The notes beneath the pieces were generated by a model that saw nothing but the letters and a program-made list of their open reading frames with translations, was not told the origin of the DNA and did not search any database. From NCBI GenBank assembly GCA_963712175.1, contig CAVQGZ010000012.1, positions 1-64,000 of the forward strand: DNA of 64,000 nucleotides, given 5' to 3'. The DNA is from CAVQGZ01 sp963712175 (GTDB taxonomy: Bacteria; Actinomycetota; Actinomycetes; Jiangellales; Jiangellaceae). The number at the start of each line of letters is the position of its first letter. Positions within the stretch are counted from its first letter, which is position 1. Shown in pieces: positions 52,236 through 59,761 of this stretch. Made by a program: the position numbers and the translations under genes.

Positions 52236-54608
52236 GTGAGTGACACTCCCCTTGCTGTGCTGGCCTCAGCCAGCAAGCACATTCTGGGCATCATGGTCGT
52301 CGCCGCGGTAGCCGGCCTGCTTGTTGCCGGACTGGCACTTCCTGTGGTGGGGGCAACCAGCGTCGCCGCCCGTGCAACCGTCGAATCGTTCACATCTCTG
52401 CCTGCTGACTTCGAGGCAACCCCGCAGGCCCAGCGGTCGGTCGTGGTGGATGCCGAGGGCGGCGAGCTCGCGGTCTTCTTCGACGAGAACCGCATCTACA
52501 AGCCCCTTGACGAGATATCCCTCAACGCCCAGCAGGCAATCGTGGCGATCGAGGATGCCCGGTACTACGACCACGGGCCGATCGACCTGCAAGGCACGAC
52601 CCGGGCCCTGGTCACGAATGTGTCGAGTGGATCGGTCGAGCAGGGCGGCTCGACTCTGACCCAGCAGTACGTCAAGAACGTGCTGCTCCTGCAGGCTGAG
52701 ACGGAGGAAGAGGCGGCTGCTGCTGTCGAGACCTCCTACACCCGCAAGCTGCGCGAGCTTCGTCTCGCCATGGCTGCCGAAGAGCAGTTCACCAAGGACC
52801 AGATCCTCGAGCGCTACCTCAACATCGCCTACTTCGGTGGCGGCGCCTACGGCATCGAGGCTGCGGCTCAGCGCTTCTACTCCAGATCGGCCGGAGACCT
52901 CACGCTGAACCAGGCCGCGACGCTCGCCGGCCTCGTGCAGTCACCGACTCGCTACGACCCCGAGCAGTTCGCCGAGCGGGCGGTCGCACGACGCAACAAC
53001 GTTCTCGCCGCCATGGTCAACAACGGCGACATCTCCGCCGACGAGGCGAGTGCCGTCGCCGAGGAGCCACTGGGGCTCGAGCCGTCGTCGACGACGAACG
53101 GGTGCACCGTCTCGTACGCGCCGTTCTTCTGCGACTTCGTCTACCGCGAGCTCATGGACTGGGAGGCGCTGGGCGAGACCGTGGAGCAGCGCGAGCAGAC
53201 CCTGCGACGGGGCGGCTTGCTGATCAAGACGACGCTGCAACCACGTGAGCAGAAGGCGGCCGAGCAAGCAGTCCGGGCCTATGTGGCACCCACTGACCCT
53301 GCCGTGGCGGCCATGGCGGTCGTCGAGCCCGGCACAGGGAACATCACGGCGATGACGCACTCGATGGGCTACGGGAGCGGCGACGGCAACACCTTCGTCA
53401 ACTTCGTCACCGACTTCAACCGTGGCGGAAGCGGTGGTTTCCAGAGCGGATCGACGATGAAGGCCTTCGTACTGGCGGCGGCCATCAAGCAGGGCATCCC
53501 TCTCAACACGAGAATCAACGTCCCCGGGGAGTTCGAGCACACCACCGCGATGCGCATCTGCGACGGCGTCGTCAGCGACCCCTGGAAGATCAAGAACTAC
53601 GACGGCCAAGGTGGCAGCTTCGATCTGCGTACAGGAACGTGGAAGTCGGTCAACACCTTCTACGCCCTGCTGGAGGAGAGGACCGGGATCTGCGACCCGG
53701 TCAAGATCGCCGAGGCCGGCGGCTTGACCCGCGCCAACGGCGAGGACCTGATGCAGATCAAGTCGTTCGTGCTGGGATCACAAGAGGTCTCGCCGCTGGC
53801 GATGGCTGAGGCGTACGCAACATTTGCTGCCCGCGGCACCCACTGCGACTCCGTCGCCGTCTCCTCCATCACCAGGCCGAACGGCGAGGAGCTGCCGGTA
53901 CCGGCAGCCAACTGCGCCAAGGTGATCGACGGCGGCGTCGCTGACGGCGTCAACCAGGTACTGCAGGGCACCATCGATGGCCCCGACCCCGCACGGACTG
54001 GGGCTCGAATGAGCCTCGGTCGCCCGGCGGCCGGCAAGACCGGAACAACGGACAACGTCAGCGACATCTGGTTCATGGGGTACACACCGCAGCGATCGGC
54101 TTCCGTCGCGGTGACCAATCCCCTGCGGAACGAGTCCCTGACCGGCTACACGCTGAACGGTGTGTACTACGGCTTCGTCTGCGGCGGTTGCCTCCCGGGG
54201 CCCATCTGGCAGCAGGCGATGTCCTCGATCATGGAGCCACTGCCGGTGAAGGGGTTCGCCGACCCTGACCCGAACGAGGTGGCCGGCGTCTCGTCGGTCG
54301 TCCCGGACGTGCGCGGTCTCACCGGCGCGGAAGCGGTGGCCACCCTGCAAGCCGCCGGGTTCGAGGCCTACGTCGCGGCACAAGTCAACTCCTCAGTGCC
54401 TCGTGGGCTCACGGTCAGCACCGATCCGGGTTCCGGCGCGTCCTACTTCTCCGGCGGCACGGTGCGGGTGTTCACCTCAACCGGCTATGTACCACCGCCA
54501 CCCCCACCGCCGAAGCCGGAACCGGAGCCGGAGCCCGACCCGCCGCCGGCCGAGCCCGACCCGCCGCCGGCCGAGCCCGACCCGCCGCCGGCCGAGGAAG
54601 AGGCCTAG
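52236..54608 (+). CDS. bifunctional class A penicillin-binding protein with PASTA domain
   Basis: 790 aa. N-terminal transmembrane anchor (14-38), GT51 glycosyltransferase domain with Glu106 in AIEDARYYDHG and GGSTLTQQYVKN, then a transpeptidase domain with Ser406-x-x-Lys409 in SGSTMK, SVN and KTGTT motifs, and one PASTA domain near residue 690-755 (VVPDVRGLTGAEAVATLQAAG). The tail is Pro/Glu-rich. Matches mycobacterial PonA2 in layout and place. GTG start supported by the -10 hexamer; the open frame upstream belongs to the whiB region. Confidence 0.95.
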   Translation: MSDTPLAVLASASKHILGIMVVAAVAGLLVAGLALPVVGATSVAARATVESFTSLPADFEATPQAQRSVVVDAEGGELAVFFDENRIYKPLDEISLNAQQAIVAIEDARYYDHGPIDLQGTTRALVTNVSSGSVEQGGSTLTQQYVKNVLLLQAETEEEAAAAVETSYTRKLRELRLAMAAEEQFTKDQILERYLNIAYFGGGAYGIEAAAQRFYSRSAGDLTLNQAATLAGLVQSPTRYDPEQFAERAVARRNNVLAAMVNNGDISADEASAVAEEPLGLEPSSTTNGCTVSYAPFFCDFVYRELMDWEALGETVEQREQTLRRGGLLIKTTLQPREQKAAEQAVRAYVAPTDPAVAAMAVVEPGTGNITAMTHSMGYGSGDGNTFVNFVTDFNRGGSGGFQSGSTMKAFVLAAAIKQGIPLNTRINVPGEFEHTTAMRICDGVVSDPWKIKNYDGQGGSFDLRTGTWKSVNTFYALLEERTGICDPVKIAEAGGLTRANGEDLMQIKSFVLGSQEVSPLAMAEAYATFAARGTHCDSVAVSSITRPNGEELPVPAANCAKVIDGGVADGVNQVLQGTIDGPDPARTGARMSLGRPAAGKTGTTDNVSDIWFMGYTPQRSASVAVTNPLRNESLTGYTLNGVYYGFVCGGCLPGPIWQQAMSSIMEPLPVKGFADPDPNEVAGVSSVVPDVRGLTGAEAVATLQAAGFEAYVAAQVNSSVPRGLTVSTDPGSGASYFSGGTVRVFTSTGYVPPPPPPPKPEPEPEPDPPPAEPDPPPAEPDPPPAEEEA
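54531..54593 (+). repeat. three exact 21-bp tandem repeats in the PBP tail
   Basis: Unit GAGCCCGACCCGCCGCCGGCC repeated three times, encoding EPDPPPA x3 at the C-terminus of the PBP. Such repeats vary in copy number by slippage and would alter the extracellular tail length. Confidence 0.9.
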
Positions 54609-54610
54609 CG

Positions 54611-55513
54611 TTGCGCCGTGCCCTCGCGGCGGGGCTCGCGGGGGCAGCGGCCGGGCTGGCCTACTCGGCGGGCTACGAGGTTCACGCGTACACGCTGCGT
54701 CGGCACACGGTCCCCGTCCTGCCCCGTGGTGGGCCGCTTCGGGTCCTCCACCTGTCCGACCTGCACCTGACCCCTGGGCAGCGAACGAAGCAGGAGTGGG
54801 TGCGCAGTCTCGGCGGGCTGCGCCCCGACCTCGTCGTCACGACCGGCGACCTCATCGCCCACCGTGACGCTGTTCCGGCGCTGCGCGGGGCCCTGGGCGC
54901 CTTGCTGGACAGCGAAGGTGTCTTCGTCCGAGGATCGAACGACTACTTCGCTCCGGAGCTCAAGAACCCTGGTCGCTACCTGCTGCCTGACGACGGGCGT
55001 CGAAGCATCCACGGCGACCGGCTGCCCACTGCCGAGCTGGACGGGCTGCTCACCGGATCGGGATGGCACGACCTCGACAACGCCCGCGCTGTGCTGCCGG
55101 TCGCCGACCTGGTGCTCGACATCGTCGGCACTGATGACGCACACCTCGAGTACGACCGGTACGACCTGGTCAGCGGGCCCCGGGCAGCCGGCGCCGACCT
55201 GATGCTGGGCGTCACCCACGCGCCGTACCTGAGGGTGCTCGACCCGATGGCTGCCGACGGCGCCGACCTCATCCTGGCCGGGCACACCCACGGCGGCCAG
55301 CTGTGCCTCCCTGGGGGTCGAGCCCTGGTGACCAACTGCGACCTGGACACGGATCGGGCCCGCGGGTTGTCCCGGCACCCGGCCGCCGGCCCGCCGGGGG
55401 CCGCCTGGCTGCACGTGTCGGGCGGTCTGGGCACGAGCCCGACTGCTCCCGTCCGGTTCGCCTGTCGTCCGGAGGCGTCGTTGCTCACCCTCGTGGAGCG
55501 ATCCTCGCGGTAG
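54611..55513 (+). CDS. metallophosphoesterase, YkuE-like
   Basis: 300 aa. N-terminal hydrophobic segment, then calcineurin-like motifs LHLSDLHL, VVTTGDLIAH, a variant RGSNDYF in place of GNHD, VTHAPYL and AGHTHGGQL. Probably a secreted or membrane-facing phosphoesterase; the family acts on UDP-sugars or other phosphoesters. Starts at TTG two bases after the PBP stop, with GAAGAGG eight bases upstream. Same neighbour as in Mycobacterium. Confidence 0.88.
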   Translation: MRRALAAGLAGAAAGLAYSAGYEVHAYTLRRHTVPVLPRGGPLRVLHLSDLHLTPGQRTKQEWVRSLGGLRPDLVVTTGDLIAHRDAVPALRGALGALLDSEGVFVRGSNDYFAPELKNPGRYLLPDDGRRSIHGDRLPTAELDGLLTGSGWHDLDNARAVLPVADLVLDIVGTDDAHLEYDRYDLVSGPRAAGADLMLGVTHAPYLRVLDPMAADGADLILAGHTHGGQLCLPGGRALVTNCDLDTDRARGLSRHPAAGPPGAAWLHVSGGLGTSPTAPVRFACRPEASLLTLVERSSR

Positions 55514-55566
55514 CCCCGGCTGGGGACCTCGGCGGCAGCCCGGCCAGTCGCGCTCACCCGCTCCGT

Positions 55567-55572
55567 TACACT
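55567..55572 (+). promoter_or_regulatory. -10 hexamer TACACT for tRNA-Pro
   Basis: TACACT 27 nt before the mature tRNA 5' end; a short leader would be removed by RNase P. Confidence 0.35.
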
Positions 55573-55599
55573 TGCCACCAGCAGCTTGGCTGCGGAATC

Positions 55600-55673
55600 C
55601 GGGGTGTGGCGCAGCTTGGGAGCGCGCGTCGTTCGGGTCGACGAGGTCGTGGGTTCAAATCCCGCCACCCCGA
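55600..55673 (+). tRNA. tRNA-Pro (anticodon CGG)
   Basis: 74-nt cloverleaf: acceptor CGGGGTG/CACCCCG with discriminator A, anticodon arm CGTCG-TTCGGGT-CGACG, T arm GTGGG-TTCAAAT-CCCGC. Anticodon CGG reads CCG (Pro). CCA not encoded. Confidence 0.95.
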
Positions 55674-55680
55674 CTCCCGT

Positions 55681-55715
55681 GAGGGCCGGGACGTCCACCG
55701 GGCGTCCCGGCCCTC
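55681..55715. terminator. bidirectional hairpin between tRNA-Pro and asd
   Basis: Perfect 13-bp stem GAGGGCCGGGACG / CGTCCCGGCCCTC with a 9-nt loop, between convergent tRNA-Pro and asd. Can serve both. Confidence 0.75.
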
Positions 55716-55729
55716 GACAGGTCCGTCGG

Positions 55730-56785
55730 TCAGGCGGTGAGCTCCTCGGCGACGACCTCGGCGATCTGCGCCGTGTTCAAGGCAGCGCCCTTGCGCAGGT
55801 TGTCGCCGCAGACGAAGAGCTCCAGCGCGGTGGGGTCGTCGAGGTGCTGGCGCACCCGCCCGACCCAGGTGGGATCCGTACCCACCACGTCGTTGGGTGT
55901 CGGGAACTCCCCACGTTCCGGATCGTCGTAGAGCACCACTCCGGCGGCATCCCCGAGCACCCGACGTGCCGCGTCGACGGTGATCTCGCGCTCGAAGACC
56001 GCGTGAACGGCAAGCGAGTGCGTCGTGACGACCGGCACCCGGACACACGTGGCAGTGACCCGCAGCGAGGGCAGGTCGAGGATCTTGCGCGACTCGTTGC
56101 GCACCTTCAGCTCCTCGCTGCTCCAGCCGTCGTCCTTCAGTGAACCGGCCCACGGCACCACGTTGAGAGCCAGTGGGGCCGGGAACGGTCCGAGCTCGTC
56201 GCCGACGGCTCGCCGGACGTCCCCGGCTCGCGTCCCGATGTCCCGGCTGCCGGCCACCTTGCTCAGCTGGTCGTGGAGGGTGTCGATGCCTTCCTGGCCC
56301 GCGCCGGATGCCGCCTGATAAGACGACACGACGAGCTCGTCCAACCCGAACTCGGCGTGCAGTGCCCCCACCGCCACGATCATCGACAGGGTCGTGCAGT
56401 TGGGGTTGGCGATGATTCCGCGTGGGCGCTGTCGCACGGCGTGCGCGTTCACCTCCGGGACGACCAGAGGGACGTCCGGGTCCATGCGGAAGGCACCGGA
56501 GTTGTCCACGACGATCGCGCCACGTTCGACTGCGACCGGTCCCCACACCGCTGACACCTCGTCGGGGACGTCGAACATCGCGACGTCGACCCCGTCGAAC
56601 ACCTCCGGGGCGAGGGCCTGGACCTCCACCTGCTCCCCTCGCACCCACAACAGGCGGCCCGCCGAGCGAGCCGAGGCAACGAGGCGGATCTCCCCCCACA
56701 CGTCCTCGCGCGTGGAGAGCAGGTCGAGCATGACGGTGCCGACGGCGCCGGTCGCGCCGACGACAGCCAGGGTCGGGCGGTTCAT
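55730..56785 (-). CDS. asd: aspartate-semialdehyde dehydrogenase
   Basis: 351 aa. Reduces aspartyl phosphate to the semialdehyde in Lys/Met/Thr biosynthesis. N-terminal NADP motif VVGATGAVG, active-site Cys130 in IIANPNCTTLSM, and YQAASGAGQEG. Overlaps lysC by 4 bp (ATGA), so the first two pathway steps are translationally coupled. Confidence 0.97.
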   Translation of the reverse strand: MNRPTLAVVGATGAVGTVMLDLLSTREDVWGEIRLVASARSAGRLLWVRGEQVEVQALAPEVFDGVDVAMFDVPDEVSAVWGPVAVERGAIVVDNSGAFRMDPDVPLVVPEVNAHAVRQRPRGIIANPNCTTLSMIVAVGALHAEFGLDELVVSSYQAASGAGQEGIDTLHDQLSKVAGSRDIGTRAGDVRRAVGDELGPFPAPLALNVVPWAGSLKDDGWSSEELKVRNESRKILDLPSLRVTATCVRVPVVTTHSLAVHAVFEREITVDAARRVLGDAAGVVLYDDPERGEFPTPNDVVGTDPTWVGRVRQHLDDPTALELFVCGDNLRKGAALNTAQIAEVVAEELTA

Positions 56786-58074
56786 CGGCCAGTTCCTCCG
56801 TAGACGACAGCTTCGATGTCTGTGGTGTCGAGGTCGAACGCCGTGTGCACGGCCGCGACCGCACGATCGACCTCGGTCGCCTGCACCACCACGGAGATGC
56901 GGATCTCCGACGTCGAGATCATCTCGATGTTCACCCCGGCGTCGGCGAGCGCACCGAAGAACTTCGCCGACACACCCGGGTGCGTGCGCATCCCGGCGCC
57001 GACGAGCGAGATCTTGCCGATCTGGTCGTTGTACTGGATGTCCTCGACGCCGGACTCCGACACGACCGTCTGCAGGGCAGCCAGCGCCGTCGGACCGTCA
57101 GCCTGGGGAAGGGTGAAGGAGATGTCCGTGCGGCCTGTCCCGGCCGCCGAGACGTTCTGGACGATCATGTCGAGGTTGGCCCCCGCGTCGGCCACCGTCT
57201 CGAAGATGCGTGCTGCCGCGCCGACGACATCAGGGACGCCGACCAGCGTGATCTTGGCCTCGCTCCGGTCGTGGGCCACACCGGAGATGATCGGCTGCTC
57301 CATCGTGCTCTCCTCTTCGCTGACCTCGATTGCCTGGGCCCAGGTGGCTGCCACGATCGTCCCCGGGCGGTGCGAGAAGCTGGACCGCACGTGGATGGGC
57401 AGGTCGTAGCGTTTCGCGTACTCCACGCAACGCAGGTGAAGCACCTTCGCTCCGTTGGCGGCCATCTCCAGCATCTCGTCGTAGGTGGTGGCCGGCAGCC
57501 TCCGCGAGGCCGGCACGATGCGAGGGTCGGCCGTGAACACCCCGTCCACGTCGGTGTAGATCTCGCAGACGGACGCTCCGAGGGCCGCCGCGAGGGCGAC
57601 CGCCGTGGTGTCCGACCCGCCTCGGCCCAGCGTGGTGACGTCCTTGGTGTCCTGCGAGACTCCCTGGAAGCCCGCGACGATGGCGACGGCACCTGCATCC
57701 AGCGCCCCACGGATCCGTCCTGGGGTGACGTCGATGATCCGCGCCTTGCCATGCACCGAGTCCGTGATCACGCCGGCCTGTGAGCCGGTGAACGACCGAG
57801 CCTCGTAGCCGCGCTCGGCGATGGCCATGGCCAGCAACGCCATGGAGATGCGCTCGCCGGCGGTGAGGAGCATGTCGAGCTCGCGCGCCGGGGGCTCGCC
57901 GCTGATCTGCTGGGCGAGGTCGAGCAGCTCGTCGGTGCTGTCTCCCATCGCCGAGACGACGACGCAGACGTCGTTCCCGGCCTCACGAGTGCGCACGATG
58001 CGCTCGGCCACGGCGCGGATCCGGCTGGCGTCGGCTACCGACGACCCGCCGTACTTCTGGACGACGAGGCCCAC
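56782..58074 (-). CDS. lysC: aspartate kinase (with internal beta-subunit start)
   Basis: 430 aa. Phosphorylates aspartate. Kinase domain with VQKYGGSSVADASRI, GRGGSDTTAVALAAAL and EIYTDVDGVFTADPR; two ACT domains at the C-terminus give allosteric control. GTG at 58074 has GGGAG five bases upstream; six further codons are open. Within the gene, AGAGGAG precedes an in-frame ATG at 57303 that would produce the separate 173-aa beta subunit known from Corynebacterium and Bacillus. Confidence 0.96.
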   Translation of the reverse strand: MGLVVQKYGGSSVADASRIRAVAERIVRTREAGNDVCVVVSAMGDSTDELLDLAQQISGEPPARELDMLLTAGERISMALLAMAIAERGYEARSFTGSQAGVITDSVHGKARIIDVTPGRIRGALDAGAVAIVAGFQGVSQDTKDVTTLGRGGSDTTAVALAAALGASVCEIYTDVDGVFTADPRIVPASRRLPATTYDEMLEMAANGAKVLHLRCVEYAKRYDLPIHVRSSFSHRPGTIVAATWAQAIEVSEEESTMEQPIISGVAHDRSEAKITLVGVPDVVGAAARIFETVADAGANLDMIVQNVSAAGTGRTDISFTLPQADGPTALAALQTVVSESGVEDIQYNDQIGKISLVGAGMRTHPGVSAKFFGALADAGVNIEMISTSEIRISVVVQATEVDRAVAAVHTAFDLDTTDIEAVVYGGTGR

Positions 58075-58143
58075 GAGTGCTCCCGATGTCAACCTGCGGC
58101 AATGACGACCAGCCGGGCTGTGCTTGGCGACAACCGCGACTGG

Positions 58144-58689
58144 TCACACCATGGTACCTGCGCTCGTGACCGGCCGGTCAGCATCGAGACGGGTGTGGGC
58201 GACAAGCGAGTGCACCGCCCGGGTGGCAGACGTCAGCGCAGCACCCCAGGTGGCCAGGTAGGAGAACTGCCACCACCACATGGCCTCGACGACGCGGCCG
58301 TTGGCGTAGTGCTGCAGGCCGTGGACGAGGTCGGATGCGACGACAGCCAGCTCGTCGGAGATCCGGCACACCGCCGTCCCTTGCTCGGGGTGCATGGGGT
58401 CGACGACGTCGACGTACACGTCCACGTCGCCAAGAAGCTGCCGCAGCCCGTCGCGCAGGCTGTCGAGGTCGGCGTCCGGGCCCGCGTCCGCTTCGAAGTC
58501 CTCGTCCGGCGCGATGTCGGCCAGGGCAGCGAGCCGACCGCCGGCGAGAGCGAGCTGGCTGATCTCGAGCATGAGGACGGACAGGGCGAAGTCGGGCTCG
58601 TCGCCGGCGGCGACCTGCGCCAGCGCTACGAGGAATGCCGACATCTGCTCGTTCAGGTCGCGAGCCAGGGCGTCGAGCTCGTCCGGCAC
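58144..58689 (-). CDS. DUF5063-like protein
   Basis: 181 aa, acidic and helical, soluble. Features ALARDLNEQMSAFLVALAQ, an acidic stretch EDFEADAGPDADLD, DVYVDVVDPMHP, and WWWQFSYLATWGAALTSA. Matches the DUF5063 proteins found downstream of recR in actinobacteria; function unknown. GTG at 58689 has GGGAGGT six bases upstream. Confidence 0.78.
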   Translation of the reverse strand: MPDELDALARDLNEQMSAFLVALAQVAAGDEPDFALSVLMLEISQLALAGGRLAALADIAPDEDFEADAGPDADLDSLRDGLRQLLGDVDVYVDVVDPMHPEQGTAVCRISDELAVVASDLVHGLQHYANGRVVEAMWWWQFSYLATWGAALTSATRAVHSLVAHTRLDADRPVTSAGTMV

Positions 58690-58703
58690 GGCCCACCTCC
58701 CAC

Positions 58704-59297
58704 TCAGATCGCTCGTCGGCCCTCCAGGGCCCGGCCCAGCGTCACCTCGTCGGCGTACTCGAGGTCGCCGCCTACCGGCAGCCCACTGGCCAGACGCGTG
58801 ACTGTCAAGCCCATCGGCTTGATCGTTCGCGCGAGGTAAGCCGCCGTCGCCTCGCCTTCGATGTTCGGGTCGGTCGCCAGCACGACCTCTGCCACCTCGC
58901 CACTGGCCAGCCGAGTCATGAGCGAGGCGATTCGCAGGTCGTCGGGACCGATGCCTTCGATGGGGGAGATCGCGCCCCCGAGCACGTGGTAGAGCCCACG
59001 GAACTCTCGAGTGCGTTCCATCGCCACGACGTCCTTGGGCTCCTCGACGACGCAGATGACGCTGCGGTCGCGCCTGGGGTTGGCGCACACCCGGCACTGC
59101 TCGTCCTCGGCCACGTTGCCGCAGACACTGCAGAACCGAGTGCGCCGTTTCACCTCGGTGATCGCCAGCGTCAGGCGGTCGACGTCGGCAGCGTCGGCCG
59201 ACAACAGGTGGAACGCGATGCGCTGGGCGCTCTTCGGGCCGATCCCTGGTAGCTGGGAGAGCTCGTCGACCAGGTCCTGCAGTGCCCCGTCGTACAC
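58704..59297 (-). CDS. recR: recombination protein RecR
   Basis: 197 aa. Helix-hairpin-helix LSQLPGIGPKSAQRIAFH, zinc finger CSVCGNVAEDEQCRVC, Toprim domain with VEEPKDVVAMERT and ATDPNIEGEAT, and a Walker-like C-terminus. With RecO loads RecA at gaps. GTG start one base after the ybaB stop, typical of the dnaX-ybaB-recR order. Confidence 0.96.
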   Translation of the reverse strand: MYDGALQDLVDELSQLPGIGPKSAQRIAFHLLSADAADVDRLTLAITEVKRRTRFCSVCGNVAEDEQCRVCANPRRDRSVICVVEEPKDVVAMERTREFRGLYHVLGGAISPIEGIGPDDLRIASLMTRLASGEVAEVVLATDPNIEGEATAAYLARTIKPMGLTVTRLASGLPVGGDLEYADEVTLGRALEGRRAI

Positions 59298-59298
59298 C

Positions 59299-59739
59299 TC
59301 AGCGGTCCGTGCGGTCGTCGGCCGCCTCGTCCGTACCGTCGTCCGGCGGGCCAGGGAGCAGACCAGGCGGCAGCAGGGCCTCCAGCCCACCCAGGTCAAG
59401 TCCCGCGCTCGAGCCCGCCAGCGCCGCGAGCCCACCCGTCGTTGCGCTGAGCTGCTCGGCGGCGAGCCGCTCGGCCTCGCCCTTGGCGTCCCGTACGGCG
59501 GCGACGACGAGATCGGCAAGGGTCTCCATCGCATCGGCGTCCTCGGCGTCGTAGGCCTCGTCTGCGATCGTGAGCGACACGAGGTCACCGCGACCGTCGA
59601 CCGTCGCGCTGACAAGACCCCCGCCGGCGGTACCGACCGCGTGCAGGTCGGCGAGACCCTCCTGGGCGTGCATCATCTGCTCCTGCATCTGCTGGGCCTG
59701 GGCCAGCAGCGATCCGAAGTCGGGCATCCCGGCAGTCAT
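59299..59739 (-). CDS. ybaB: YbaB/EbfC nucleoid-associated protein
   Basis: 146 aa. MPDFGSLLAQAQQMQEQM with the coiled N-terminal helix, VDGRGDLVSLTI strand region, and a Pro/Asp-rich tail longer than in E. coli. Binds DNA as a dimer. The ATG at 59739 has AGGAGA six bases upstream; a longer reading to 59778 lacks this. Confidence 0.92.
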   Translation of the reverse strand: MTAGMPDFGSLLAQAQQMQEQMMHAQEGLADLHAVGTAGGGLVSATVDGRGDLVSLTIADEAYDAEDADAMETLADLVVAAVRDAKGEAERLAAEQLSATTGGLAALAGSSAGLDLGGLEALLPPGLLPGPPDDGTDEAADDRTDR

Positions 59740-59761
59740 GGCTGTCTCCTGTTCGCGCTGG

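Noticed and set aside
56782..58143. Lysine riboswitch upstream of lysC
   Set aside because: Only about 70 bp separate the DUF5063 stop from the lysC start and no conserved lysine riboswitch core is visible.
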